64,000 nt of DNA from contig NZ_RCZG01000004.1 of NCBI RefSeq assembly GCF_006439015.1, positions 124,001 through 188,000 on the forward strand, written 5' to 3'. The translations under genes and the position numbers were made by a program. This stretch comes from Mycolicibacterium hodleri. Lineage in GTDB: Bacteria; Actinomycetota; Actinomycetes; Mycobacteriales; Mycobacteriaceae. Below the pieces are notes generated by a model that was given only the letters and a program-made list of their open reading frames with translations, had not been told where the DNA came from and did not search any database. This document shows positions 1 to 9,013 of the stretch, piece by piece. Position 1 is the first letter of the stretch, and every line of letters begins with the position of its first letter.

Positions 1-2102
1 CGCCCGATCCGGTGAAGATCGCAGGCGCGCAACGCTTTCAGCATCGTGTACGACTTCGTCGGATCCCACGACGGCCACGCTGGCGCCGGTGCCGAAGTGA
101 TGTCGGTCAGCAGGGCCCCCGGTGCGGGCATCGTCTCGTCGTCGACGGGGTCGATGTCGTAGTGCCAGTCGCCGGCGCCCAGACCATAGGCCGTCGCGAC
201 CTCGGCGCTGAGCACCGTCGGCGATTCCTGACCGGCGCGGAACACCCGCCCCAGCATGATGTCGACCATCTGGTCGTAGGGCACGACCGCGGCAGGACCC
301 GGCGGTGAGGCGAGTTGAGCGCGCTGCGCCGCGCTCAAGGCGTTGAAGCCGACGAATCGACGGGGGCGCTCGATCCCGACGCGCATCGCGAACTCGCCGA
401 AGAGGTGAAGTGCAAGCGTCTTGGGCTCTGCGTTCTTCGCCGAACTGCTGGTGACACCCGCCGCCTTGGCCGCCGCCGCGCCCCGGTGGTAGTCGAGCGA
501 GGCGGTCGCGCTGTAGTGGACGTCTCCGGAGAGCAGTATCAGCGGGGCGTACGCGGTGAGGAGGCGCAGCAGTTCCTGGTGGTTACGGGTGGCCGCCGAC
601 CACGATTCGAAGTCGGAGAATTCGGAGCCGCCCGGCAGCAGGCTGGCGAGCGGCTGGATCACGTGCTCGACGAGGTGGGTGCCGAGCACCGGGGACGGCG
701 CCACCACCAGGGTGGCGGCGGCGGTGTCGGCGGGCGGCGGCAGCATCAACGCCAAGGCCGCCAGCGAGATCCGGGCGGCCGGGTGATCGACCCGAATGAA
801 CTCGCGTGCCGTGCGTTCGTCGAACGCCACCACCCGCACCGGCCAGCCCTCGGCCGGGCCGAACGACAGGTCGTAACGCAACGCGCCAGGTGCCGTGAGA
901 TCGCGCAGCACCGACGGCGGACTGGGTGGCGGTGCCGTGGGCACGCCCAGCAGCGCCCGATTGGCGGGCGTGTCTGGACTGGTGCCCGTGAAGGTTGCGG
1001 CGGCGAGCAGTGTCGCCTCCGGCGTGCCTGCGGTGGCGAAGCGATCGGGCACATTGCCCCAGTGCTGACACAGCGCGTAGGCGAGCACGCCGTTGTGCAC
1101 GATGCGGCTGGCCGCCGGGTTGGCGTAAACGGCTGCCGCCCAGGGATAGTCGAGATTCCAGTCGTCGGTGACCTCGTGGTCGTCCATCACCATGAGCGAT
1201 GGCACGGTGGCGAGCACTCTGCGCACGTCGCCGAGGCCCTCGCGGAAAGGTGCCACCGCGTGAAGCAGTTCGTTCCAGCCGGCTTCGTCCAATTCAGCCG
1301 CCGGGTCGAGGTCGGTTGCAGGCGCCACGTCCGTCCACGCCGGCAGCGCCGTCGGCCACAACACGTCGGACCAGTAGAGGAGGTAGGTGGCCAGGTATTC
1401 GCCAAGGGGCCACAGGTGGTCGGAGGCCGCGCTCGACGTGAAACCGAAGCTCTCCGAGGGGGCCTGGCGGCCGGCGATTCGCGGCAGTGGCCCGAACACC
1501 GCCGACTCGTCGATCCCGACGAGATCGGCCGCGACCCGGCGAATGCGTGGGGCCAGCGGCGCAGGCACCTCGTCGGCGTAGATCTGGTCACCCGACAGCA
1601 CGAGTAGGTGGGGCCGCGCGTTCGCGACGGCGCCGGCGAGTCGATCGCGAATGACGGCAGCGGCGTTGGCCAGGCCGTCACGCCCCCCGCCATGGGCCTT
1701 GCGGCAGGACGTGTGCAGCACCACCAGGTCCTCGACGTCGGCTGGCGGGCCGGGGAAGGCGGGAAGCGACGTACCGAACGCCAAGTCCGCCCAGTCCGGC
1801 TCGGACCACGCGGGAGAGGTCAGCCGGTATTCGTAGAGTTGGCCAGCGGTGAACGTGCCGCCCGGCGCAGTACCCGACACCACGGTGAGCCACAGGTGGC
1901 TGCCCACTCGAACCGGTGTCGCGGTGCCGGCGACGACCTCCGTTGCGGGTAGGCCGGCCGATCGGATGCGCAGTGTCACTGTGCCGGGTTTGCTCAGCGC
2001 GACCCACACCGCAACCTCGGTTCGGGTGAGACGCCGCAGAATTGGGCCAGCGAGGATCCCGGGGAGCGCGGCGGTGTTGATCGCTGTGGCGTCAAGAGGC
2101 AT
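1..2102 (-). CDS. PhoD-like metallophosphatase / alkaline phosphatase D family (C-terminus cut by window edge)
   Basis: The minus-strand reading frame is open from an ATG at 2102 to the left edge, so at least 700 residues are present and the stop is outside the window. Visible motifs are typical of the PhoD-like phosphatase superfamily: an N-terminal beta-sandwich-type segment (GPILRRLTRTEVAVWVALS), a metal-site motif LSGDQIYADEV, a second metal motif MVMDDHEVTDDWN, and LLSGDVHYSATASL near the C-terminal part. These proteins hydrolyse phosphomonoesters or diesters with bound metal. I see no obvious Tat or Sec signal at the chosen start, so an intracellular or non-classical location is likely, unlike secreted PhoD. 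The substrate is unknown. It is divergent from the reductase gene at 2468. Confidence 0.85.
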   Translation of the reverse strand, partial: MPLDATAINTAALPGILAGPILRRLTRTEVAVWVALSKPGTVTLRIRSAGLPATEVVAGTATPVRVGSHLWLTVVSGTAPGGTFTAGQLYEYRLTSPAWSEPDWADLAFGTSLPAFPGPPADVEDLVVLHTSCRKAHGGGRDGLANAAAVIRDRLAGAVANARPHLLVLSGDQIYADEVPAPLAPRIRRVAADLVGIDESAVFGPLPRIAGRQAPSESFGFTSSAASDHLWPLGEYLATYLLYWSDVLWPTALPAWTDVAPATDLDPAAELDEAGWNELLHAVAPFREGLGDVRRVLATVPSLMVMDDHEVTDDWNLDYPWAAAVYANPAASRIVHNGVLAYALCQHWGNVPDRFATAGTPEATLLAAATFTGTSPDTPANRALLGVPTAPPPSPPSVLRDLTAPGALRYDLSFGPAEGWPVRVVAFDERTAREFIRVDHPAARISLAALALMLPPPADTAAATLVVAPSPVLGTHLVEHVIQPLASLLPGGSEFSDFESWSAATRNHQELLRLLTAYAPLILLSGDVHYSATASLDYHRGAAAAKAAGVTSSSAKNAEPKTLALHLFGEFAMRVGIERPRRFVGFNALSAAQRAQLASPPGPAAVVPYDQMVDIMLGRVFRAGQESPTVLSAEVATAYGLGAGDWHYDIDPVDDETMPAPGALLTDITSAPAPAWPSWDPTKSYTMLKALRACDLHRIG

Positions 2103-2467
2103 GGCGCACACTGCTCGCAAACGACCTCGGCGTGTCGGCGTCCACGCGACGACCTAGCTGACGCCGTTTGAGATCAAGCAAAGCGGAAGCGAGCGCATTG
2201 TGAGCCTCATCAAGAAATTTGCGTGGATCGCACGTCTGCGTGCTGCGAATGAGTGCTGGCAAACCACAGTTGTGTACCCAAAGAAACTGCCCCCCTTGGC
2301 CGTTGCTCGAACAACCAGTGCAACGACGTTTAGACTAGTCGGATTCTGGAGTTTCCTTCAGGTATTCGACTACTCGAATTTTCGCGTTGCCCGGCCTCCG
2401 CTGATCCGAATGGGCGCTCCAGCGCCTTAGTGATCGGCCCTCCCGCAACCCGCCTCACCGTGCCACC
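2103..2467. other. Divergent intergenic region
   Basis: This 365-bp stretch separates the start of the phosphatase gene (minus) from the reductase gene (plus). I find no convincing gene. A TAGACT hexamer at 2331-2336 could be a -10 box for the plus gene, but the -35 match is poor. It must contain promoters for both directions. Confidence 0.4.
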
Positions 2468-2908
2468 ATGGACACCATGGCCGACGACGACTTAACCTCC
2501 GAGCGCGAGTTCAACGAACACAACATCGCGGAGTTCCGCGCCAACGACGGAAAGGTGGGCGGGCAGTTCGAAGGCTTCCCGCTGCTGATCCTCACCTCGA
2601 CGGGCGCCAAGAGCGGCGCGCAGCGCGAGAACCTGATCGGCTACTTCGACATCGACGGCAAGATCTACGTCGTCGGTTCGGCGGCGGGTCGTGACGCCAG
2701 CCCCGGCTGGGTGTTCAACCTGCGCGCCAAGCCGACCGTCGAGGTCGAGATCGGGCCCGACCCGCGCCGACCCGCCGTCGCACACGAACTGCCCAAGGCT
2801 GAGCGCGACCGCATCTACCCCGAAATCGTCGAACGAGCGCCGGGATTCGGCGAATACGAGAAGAAGACCGACCGCGTCATCCCCATCTTCGAGCTCGCCG
2901 ACAGCTGA
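2468..2908 (+). CDS. Deazaflavin (F420)-dependent nitroreductase family protein
   Basis: This 146-residue protein belongs by sequence character to the Ddn-type split-barrel family, F420H2-dependent reductases of quinones or nitro compounds that are abundant in mycobacteria. Supporting segments are LLILTSTGAKSGAQRENL (the usual TTGRKSG-like phosphate/cofactor loop), DIDGKIYVVGSAAGRD, and SPGWVFNLRAKPTVEVEI. Two in-frame ATGs (2468 and 2477) are possible; family members usually begin a few residues before the first helix, so either is acceptable. There is no signal peptide. It converges with the aldo/keto reductase gene with one base between stops. The electron acceptor cannot be read from sequence. 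Confidence 0.85.
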   Translation: MDTMADDDLTSEREFNEHNIAEFRANDGKVGGQFEGFPLLILTSTGAKSGAQRENLIGYFDIDGKIYVVGSAAGRDASPGWVFNLRAKPTVEVEIGPDPRRPAVAHELPKAERDRIYPEIVERAPGFGEYEKKTDRVIPIFELADS

Positions 2909-2909
2909 T

Positions 2910-3974
2910 CTACTCCGTCCGGCGGCGCCGCAGGAACGGATCGGTCAGCGCTGGCGGCGTGTAGCCCTGGTCGGCGCTCGACAGAGTGACCCCCGGCGGC
3001 ACGATCTCGTCGATCTTGTCGAGCACGTCGACCGACAGCGTCACCTCCGTGGCGCCGAGCTGCGACTGCAGATGCTCCATGGTGCGCGGCCCGATGATCG
3101 GCGCGGTCACCGCGGGATGCTGCATGACGAACGCCAACGCCAGGTGGACGAGTGATAGGCCGGCTTCGTCGGCCAACGCGCCAAGTGCGTCGGCGGCGTC
3201 GAGCTTGCGCTGGTTGTCCGGGCTGTCGAGGTCGAACCGGGCAGGCATTCGGTTGCGGCGCTTGGACTCCGGAAGGTCCTTGCCCTTGCGGTAGCCACCG
3301 GTGAGCCAGCCGCCTGCCAACGGGCTCCACGGCAGCACGCCCATCCCGTACTCCTGCGTCACGGGCAGCAGGTCGGCCTCGATGCCGCGGGCCAGCAGTG
3401 AGTACGGCGGTTGCTCGGTCACGAAGCGGCCCAGTCCCTTTCGCTCGCTGACCCACTGCGCCTGCACTACCTGGTGCGCCGGGAAGGTCGACGAGCCGAA
3501 GGCGCGGATCTTGCCTTGGGTCTGCAGATCGGTGAGCGCCGACAGCGTTTCCTCGACGTCGGTGTTCTGATCGGGACGGTGTACCTGGTAGAGGTCGATC
3601 CAGTCGGTGTCCAGCCGGCGCAGGCTGTTCTCGACTTCGCGGATGATCCATCGTCGCGAGTTGCCGCGCTGGTTCGGGTCGCCCGCCGTGCCCATCGGCG
3701 AGTCGACCGGGACGCCCATCTGCCCATGGAACTTCGTGGCCAGCACCACGTCGTCGCGCTTGCCTCCTGCCAACGCCTTGCCGACGATGACCTCCGATTC
3801 GCCCTGGGAGTAGACGTCGGCGGTATCGATGAAGTTGATTCCGGCGTCCAGGGCGGTGTGAATGACCTCGATGGACGTGTCGTGGTCGGGTTCACCCCAG
3901 GCGCCGAACATCATGGCGCCCAAACAGAGCGGGCTGACGTTGATTCCAGTTCGGCCGAGGCTGCGATGTTCCAT
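2910..3974 (-). CDS. Aldo/keto reductase
   Basis: A 354-residue (alpha/beta)8-barrel NADPH-dependent oxidoreductase. The start [19 protein letters not shown] is a standard family N-terminus. [15 protein letters not shown] contains the catalytic Asp and Tyr, [12 protein letters not shown] contains the catalytic Lys, and [12 protein letters not shown] carries the His. The later [17 protein letters not shown] is the cofactor-binding strand. It resembles the YhdN/Tas-type subgroup reducing small aldehydes or ketones. The physiological substrate is not evident. It is monocistronic and converges with the nitroreductase-family gene. Confidence 0.92.
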   Translation of the reverse strand: MEHRSLGRTGINVSPLCLGAMMFGAWGEPDHDTSIEVIHTALDAGINFIDTADVYSQGESEVIVGKALAGGKRDDVVLATKFHGQMGVPVDSPMGTAGDPNQRGNSRRWIIREVENSLRRLDTDWIDLYQVHRPDQNTDVEETLSALTDLQTQGKIRAFGSSTFPAHQVVQAQWVSERKGLGRFVTEQPPYSLLARGIEADLLPVTQEYGMGVLPWSPLAGGWLTGGYRKGKDLPESKRRNRMPARFDLDSPDNQRKLDAADALGALADEAGLSLVHLALAFVMQHPAVTAPIIGPRTMEHLQSQLGATEVTLSVDVLDKIDEIVPPGVTLSSADQGYTPPALTDPFLRRRRTE

Positions 3975-4014
3975 GCTGCGATGCTAGGCCCGCTCGCCAA
4001 GCGCGCAGGTGACG

Positions 4015-4815
4015 CTACTTCAGCGGCTGCTCTTCCTTCCAGATTTGCAGCACGTTGACGTAGGGATCGGGTTTCACGGAGAGCGCGCCGACGAACGGAT
4101 GCTCGAGCGCGAAGATGAGATAGATGACGAAGCCCATCAGACCAGCTGTCAAGCCGACGGCGCAGGCGTGAACCAACAGGTCTCGGGTGCCGAACAGGAA
4201 CGTGAACGCCATGACGACGGCGCCGCCACCGATGAGCAGCACCCAGAGTTCGCCGGGAATCGCGGCCTCGCCGGTCGAGACGCGCAACTTGCGGTTCTCG
4301 CTCAGGTCGTTCAACTTCACGATGTCGTGATCGAAGAACGCGATCTCGTTGCGGGTCGCCGGTTGGACCTTCAGGAAGGCCGTCCAGACCGCGGTGGTGT
4401 GATCGGACTCCTCCTCGATGGCCTCACCCCGTCGCATGCGCGGCAGTTCGTCGTTGATCACGTCTTCGGTGTAGGCGAGGAGGCTCCGCTGCACCTCCGG
4501 CCGGTACGCCGCGGGTATGGCCGTGGAATCCCGAAGCAGGTCGGTGATGGCGCTGGCCTCCTTGACGGTGGCATTCTCGGCGTCACCGAACTGTTCCCAC
4601 ACGACCACCACCACGAAGGCGACGAGAACCGCGTAGAGCACACCCGCAAGCTGAAAGACCTGACCCGACACCGCATTCGCGTTCTCCAGGCGGCTGTGCG
4701 ACACGGCCCTTCGGAACACGATCAACCCGCCCACCGACAATCCGACGACGATGGCCACCGTGGCGAATCCAAGGAGCGGTGCAGGCAGCTGCAGAAGCCA
4801 GAGCAATGGGACCAC
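4015..4815 (-). CDS. DUF4239-like membrane protein
   Basis: A membrane protein of about 266 residues from a GTG start at 4815. The frame stays open to an ATG at 4950, but that longer form would overlap the start of the opposite gene and its N-terminal 45 residues are basic and unlike a membrane protein, so the shorter start is preferred. There are two hydrophobic segments near the N-terminus (LLGFATVAIVVGLSVGGLIV, and VLYAVLVAFVVVVVWEQFG) and two more in the C-terminal third (ELWVLLIGGGAVVMAFTFLF, AVGLTAGLMGFVIYLIFALE). The layout, with a soluble helical region in between, matches the bestrophin-like DUF4239 family. Function unknown; an ion-channel role is only suggested by the family name. 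Confidence 0.75.
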   Translation of the reverse strand: MVPLLWLLQLPAPLLGFATVAIVVGLSVGGLIVFRRAVSHSRLENANAVSGQVFQLAGVLYAVLVAFVVVVVWEQFGDAENATVKEASAITDLLRDSTAIPAAYRPEVQRSLLAYTEDVINDELPRMRRGEAIEEESDHTTAVWTAFLKVQPATRNEIAFFDHDIVKLNDLSENRKLRVSTGEAAIPGELWVLLIGGGAVVMAFTFLFGTRDLLVHACAVGLTAGLMGFVIYLIFALEHPFVGALSVKPDPYVNVLQIWKEEQPLK

Positions 4816-4948
4816 CCTTGGTCGGGCGGACGTCTGATTCGTCCGCCCGGTCAGTATGGCGGCGATTCTGGCCAAGTCCGGCGCAACTCTCCGATGGCGA
4901 TGCGCCAGTGGCCCGGGACGCGCGAGCACAGGCCCTAGAGTCGGCGAC

Positions 4949-6304
4949 ATGAACGTCGAACCCGTGGTGGGTACTCCGAACCTGCTGCTGGGCGCCTATG
5001 ACGTCAGCGCACTCGGCTACGCAATGAAGGAATTCTTCGTCACGGGGGTGGCGACGAGCTATACCGAACCGGCGGAGAGTGCAGAGTTCACCACCCGCTT
5101 CGTGGTCCTGACACCGACCGACCCGGATCGCTTCAGCGGCACGGCCGTCGTCGAATGGCTCAACGTCAGCGGCGGCCTCGACGCACCAGCCGTCTGGTTC
5201 ATGGCGCATCGCGAACTGGTTCGGGCCGGTCATGCGTACGTCGCCGTGTCCGTTCAGCGGGTGGGCATCGAGGGCGGCGCCAGCATGGGCATGGACATGT
5301 CGCTGAAGACCCAGGACGCCGAGCGGTACGGGTCGCTGCACCATCCCGGCGACGCGTACGCCTACGACGTCTTCACTCAGGTCGGTCGCCTCATCCGCGA
5401 GCAGCCCGGTGACGTCCTCGGGTCGTTGAAGCCGGAAGCGGTTGTCGCACTGGGTGAATCGCAGTCAGCGCTGTTCCTCAGCACCTACGTCAACGTCGTG
5501 GATCCCCTCGCACGGGTCTTCGACGGGTTTCTGGTCCACTCCCGTTTCGGACCCGCGGCACCGCTGGACGGCGTGTCGATCTTCGACGACTCCGATGCGG
5601 CAGACCCCGAGGCGGTGCCATTCGTCCGGGATCTGCGCGTCCCCGTCATGACGGTCATCACCGAGACAGATCTCGTCGGTGGAGTGCGGGCAGGCTATTA
5701 CGCTGCACGACAGCCGGATTCGGACCGGCTGCGCACGTGGGAGATTCCCGGCACGGCGCACGCCGACAACTACACGATCAAGGTCGGCTTCATCGACTCC
5801 GGCACTGCGCCGCTGGCCGACCTGGTCGAGGCCTACGCCCCGACCGCATCGCTGATGGGTCAGGAGTTGCCGCACGCCATCAACTTCGGGCCGCAACACC
5901 ACTACGTCCTACAGGCCGCGCTCGCACAGCTGGTGGCTTGGGTGCGCACGGGTGCGGTTCCGCCGAGCGCGCCGCCGATCGACCTCACCGCCACCGACCC
6001 GCGGGAGCTGGTGCTCGACGAGCACGGCCTGGCGACGGGTGGACTGCGCACACCCTGGGTCGACGTCCCCGTCGCGCGCACCTCGGGCCTCGGCGCCGCA
6101 GACAACCTGATGGCGATGCTCTTCGGGTCCGGCGAGCAGTTCGACGCGGGCACGCTCGGGCGGCTATACCCGGGCGGCGCGGCCGACTACCTGACGAAGT
6201 TCACCGAGTCTCTGGACGCCTCGATCGCAGCGGGGTTCCTCCTCGCCGCGGACCGCCAGGAGATCCTCGACCTCGCCGCCGCGACGTACGCCACGAGGCA
6301 ATGA
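4949..6304 (+). CDS. Alpha/beta hydrolase domain-containing protein
   Basis: A 451-residue protein from ATG 4949, where the conserved sequence (NVEPVVGTPNLLLGAYDVS) begins. It resembles the actinobacterial alpha/beta-hydrolase family of about 450 residues. The probable nucleophile elbow is ALGESQSALF, with Ser at about residue 171. A catalytic His is likely in PGTAHADNYTI. The segment VVEWLNVSGGLDAPAVWFMA forms an early strand and oxyanion-hole region. There is no signal peptide. Substrate unknown; esterase or lactonase activity is plausible. The start lies 133 bp from the divergent DUF4239-like gene. Confidence 0.8.
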   Translation: MNVEPVVGTPNLLLGAYDVSALGYAMKEFFVTGVATSYTEPAESAEFTTRFVVLTPTDPDRFSGTAVVEWLNVSGGLDAPAVWFMAHRELVRAGHAYVAVSVQRVGIEGGASMGMDMSLKTQDAERYGSLHHPGDAYAYDVFTQVGRLIREQPGDVLGSLKPEAVVALGESQSALFLSTYVNVVDPLARVFDGFLVHSRFGPAAPLDGVSIFDDSDAADPEAVPFVRDLRVPVMTVITETDLVGGVRAGYYAARQPDSDRLRTWEIPGTAHADNYTIKVGFIDSGTAPLADLVEAYAPTASLMGQELPHAINFGPQHHYVLQAALAQLVAWVRTGAVPPSAPPIDLTATDPRELVLDEHGLATGGLRTPWVDVPVARTSGLGAADNLMAMLFGSGEQFDAGTLGRLYPGGAADYLTKFTESLDASIAAGFLLAADRQEILDLAAATYATRQ

Positions 6305-6365
6305 GGCTTGGCAATCTTAACTGCGGGTATGAGTGCTTGGTGAACCCTGTGAAAGTGTGGACGTC

Positions 6366-7181
6366 GTGACCAAGGCCGAGCAACGCGATCTCGGCGATTC
6401 CAATAGCCCGATCGAAGACGAGCTGGAGGACGCGTTCAATCGGATGGTCGGGGAGGGCACCCAGCGGCTCCATCGCCCATGGCACGAAGTGCTCACCACC
6501 GGTTTCTTCGGTGGCACCGAGGTGGCGCTCGGCGTGCTGGCGTATCTGTCCGTGCTCAGCGCCACCCACAACCCGTTGCTCGCCGGCCTGGCATTCTCCA
6601 TCGGCTTCCTCGCGTTGCTGCTCGGGCGCAGTGAACTCTTCACCGAAGGCTTCCTGGTGCCCGTCACCACGGTGGTCGCCAAGCGCGCCAGCGTCGGCCA
6701 GCTACTGAAGTTGTGGAGCGGCACGCTGCTCGCGAACCTGATCGGCGGCTGGCTGATCATGTGGCTGATCATGACGGGATTCCCGAAGCTGAGGGCGCAG
6801 ACGATCGAGTCGGCCAGCCACTTCGTCGACGCTCCGCTGGGCCCGGAATCCATCGCGCTGGGGCTGCTCGGCGGGATGGTCATCACCCTGATGACCCGAA
6901 TGCAGCACGGCACCGACTCGGTTCCCGGGAAGATCGCCGCCGCGATCGCGGGCGCCTTTCTGCTGGCCGGGCTGCAGATGTTCCACTCGATCCTGGACTC
7001 GCTGCTCATTTTCGGCGCGCTCATCGCCGGTGGCACCCCATTCGGCTACCTGGACTGGCTCGCCTTTTTTGGCTACACGCTGGTGGCCAACGTCGTCGGC
7101 GGGCTGGGTCTGGTGACGCTGTTGCGCCTCATCCGCAGCAAGGACCGGCTCAAGGACGAACGCGCGGACGCGGAGTCCTGA
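6366..7181 (+). CDS. Formate/nitrite transporter (FNT) family channel
   Basis: A 271-residue protein from GTG 6366; a GTG 11 codons upstream is also in frame but adds no conserved sequence. The pattern of six hydrophobic segments, with GFFGGTEVALGVLAYLS and GRSELFTEGFLVPVTT, is characteristic of the FocA/NirC pentameric anion channels. The charged N-terminal 45 residues (EDELEDAFNRMVGEG) are cytosolic. The C-terminal half contains NLIGGWLIMWLIM and the segment GTDSVPGKIAAAIAGAF. It sits 61 bp after the alpha/beta hydrolase gene and could be co-transcribed. Whether it carries formate, nitrite or another weak acid is not decided by sequence. Confidence 0.85.
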   Translation: MTKAEQRDLGDSNSPIEDELEDAFNRMVGEGTQRLHRPWHEVLTTGFFGGTEVALGVLAYLSVLSATHNPLLAGLAFSIGFLALLLGRSELFTEGFLVPVTTVVAKRASVGQLLKLWSGTLLANLIGGWLIMWLIMTGFPKLRAQTIESASHFVDAPLGPESIALGLLGGMVITLMTRMQHGTDSVPGKIAAAIAGAFLLAGLQMFHSILDSLLIFGALIAGGTPFGYLDWLAFFGYTLVANVVGGLGLVTLLRLIRSKDRLKDERADAES

Positions 7182-7274
7182 GACCTGCTTGGCGGCAATC
7201 CACGGACTTTCCACACCCACCGTCGCCCCCGTAAAATCGTGGCCAATCACGGTCAGTCGAGGAATCGAGACGAC

Positions 7275-8111
7275 ATGGCAGCGTTGAGGACGGGGTCGGG
7301 TTTCCCCAACGTCGTGGTCACCGCGATCACGTCCACGACGTCAGTCGCCACCTCAACCGCGTCGAATTGCGTCGCCTCTCATATCTGCAGAAGATGACGA
7401 CGACCCTCAGCCGCAGGCTCTGGGACCAGCCGGGACTTGACGATCTCGACACCAGCCGCCTGATGGTCTCCATCGGGCTGGCGCTCGGCACGTCCGAGGA
7501 AGTGGTGCGCGCCCGCCGCGGCCGTCGGCCTGGAACGAAAGGCCAAGGCGGGCATCGTCACTCCGCTCATGTCCGACTCATCAGGTGCAGCGGCCATCGC
7601 CGAGGCCTGGCGCCACGCCGTGGCCCGCGGCGCGACGATCCTCGGTCGGCTGATGGGCGCCGCCATCACCTCCGACGGCTGTGACGACGTCGCACCCGAC
7701 TCGACCGGTGAGTCCGCGGCCCGCGCCGTCGCCCGCGCCATCGAATTGGCTGGCATCGCACCCGAGGACGTCGACCTCGTCACCGCCCACGCAACCGGAA
7801 CCGGCCCCGGCGACCTGGCCGAGGCGACGGCGCTGCACCGGGTGCTCGACGGTCACAAGCCCGCGGTGTACGCACCGCGGGCAGCCCTTGGCCATTCCTG
7901 GGGTGCGACCGGTGCCGTCGATGCGCTGTTGACCGTGCAGGCATTGCGCGACCAGGTGGTGCCGCCCACGCTGAACCTGCGCACGCTCGATCCCGCAATC
8001 GACCTCGACGTGGTCGCCGATAAGCCTCGCCGCGGCGACTACCGCTACGCGCTGACCGACTGCTTCGGCTTCGGCGGCTACAACGTCGCGCTGTTGTTCG
8101 GGGCTGCGTAG
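7275..8111 (+). pseudogene. Degenerate KasA/KasB-like beta-ketoacyl synthase
   Basis: Three pieces in shifting frames line up in order with mycobacterial KasA/KasB. From ATG 7275 the N-terminus reads GFPNVVVTAITSTTS. From about 7355 in another frame comes VELRRLSYLQKM through LGTSEEVV. From about 7530 a third frame reads KAGIVTPLMSDSSGAAAIAE and continues to the stop at 8111. The C-terminal half keeps both catalytic histidine motifs (TAHATGTGPGD and ALGHSWGATGA) and the family C-terminus CFGFGGYNVAL. Roughly 30 residues are missing at each of the first two junctions and about 90 after AEAWRHAV. The nucleophile motif ACSSG reads SDSSG, so the active-site Cys is Asp. Frameshifts, deletions and loss of the nucleophile together mark a dead gene. 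Confidence 0.85.
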
Positions 8112-8132
8112 GTAGCCATCACCCGGTCCCGT

Positions 8133-8228
8133 CTGCGGCTCTCCGGAGACCACCACAATTGAAGCGCTACGGTCATTTTCTGCACGAAGGTCGTGATTCC
8201 GGCGACCCTGCGCCAGATCGCAGCCGTG
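8133..8228 (-). repeat. 95-bp dispersed element, copy C (inverted, diverged)
   Basis: Read on the minus strand, this 96-bp segment aligns end to end with the two copies at 14.7-15.0 kb, including the first part CACGGCTGCGATCTG, the middle GTGCAGAAA, and the end GGTGGTCTCCGGAGAGCCG. It is the most diverged copy: the central hairpin sequence is partly lost. It lies 22 bp after the ketosynthase pseudogene. Confidence 0.75.
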
Positions 8229-8308
8229 ACGTGGGAAACGCGCATAGCCACTAGAAACGATCTCTCCTCGGAGAGCGGAACTTGCTGTCGCGGATTGCCC
8301 TACCTCCA

Positions 8309-8656
8309 TCACCCGTCGAGCTCGAACCGCGGCTGTGACCCGATGATTCGGACTTCGCCCCAGTCGCCCTCTGCGACGAACGCGTCAGCGTCTATTCGAA
8401 GGATGTCGATGTTGCCAAGGTCCACTTCGCCCGTCGCATCAGTGAATTGGTTGTGGGACTTTTTAATCCATTCGAGACGGGTGACGTCGCCGAAGACCAG
8501 GTTGCCCGCGGCGTAGGCCTGATTCTCAGGGGTCAGGACTGCGTCAAGCTTGAAAGTCAACCGCCCCGGCACATCTGAAATCGCGAGGACGTAGCTGTCT
8601 TCGAGTTACACGCCCGTCAGCCCGGGAAATCGCGAGTAGTCGATCCCCTGAGCCAT
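8309..8656 (-). pseudogene. Small immunity-like protein interrupted by a nonsense codon
   Basis: From ATG 8656 the frame reads MAQGIDYSRFPGLTGV, hits a TAA at 8608-8606, and continues without frameshift as LEDSYVLAISDVPGRLTFKL and onward to the stop at 8309. The part after the stop is coherent and protein-like (GNLVFGDVTRLEWIK, DATGEVDLGNIDILRID, EGDWGEVRIIG). It resembles small beta-rich proteins found beside secreted toxins in actinobacteria, though I cannot name a family. A GTG at 8572 could start an 87-residue fragment, but the conserved-looking sequence starts earlier. It lies directly downstream of the truncated WXG100 gene, like an immunity gene behind its ESX-type partner. The assignment as immunity is inference. 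Confidence 0.5.
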
Positions 8657-8661
8657 TCAGC

Positions 8662-8859
8662 TTAGATCGCCGCATACGCAGACGACGCGGTGCCGGTCCA
8701 CCCGCGGGCCAGGTTGTCCCAATCGCGCTGTAGGCCGGCCAGCTCCTCCCGAAGGTCCTCGGCATCGTTGCTGACGGCGTGCGATGTGTTGTAGGCCTGG
8801 TCGGTGTCAACTCGTAGCTGGTCCATGGCTTCCTCGAAGGCTTCGTGTGGTCTCACCAA
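8662..8859 (-). pseudogene. Truncated WXG100/ESAT-6-like protein
   Basis: The 65-residue product has the first helix and hairpin of a WXG100 protein: an N-terminal amphipathic helix (AFEEAMDQLRVDTDQA) and then the turn motif W-T-G in DNLARGWTGTASSAYAAI. It ends at TAA 8664-8662, immediately after the turn, whereas family members run about 100 residues with a second helix. If the stop is read through, the next residues are AEWLRG, which look like the expected helix continuation. I read this as a decayed ESX-type N-terminal domain. A short functional protein is not excluded. Confidence 0.55.
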
Positions 8860-9013
8860 GCCTATGGGCCATGGGGCGAGCGACGAGGCACCAATTCCTT
8901 CGAGGATCCACGTCTGCGGGCGCCGAGCAGGACGCTAGAAAGCCGCTTGATATCGCATGCGATATCAAGTCCGATGAGGCATCCTTGACGACTCCAGCGC
9001 TACCCCGGCGGGA

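Noticed and set aside
315..1607. A 430-residue plus-strand reading frame
   Set aside because: It lies antisense to the PhoD-like phosphatase gene, has a strongly Arg/Gly/His-biased composition and no recognisable motifs. It is a GC-rich shadow frame.
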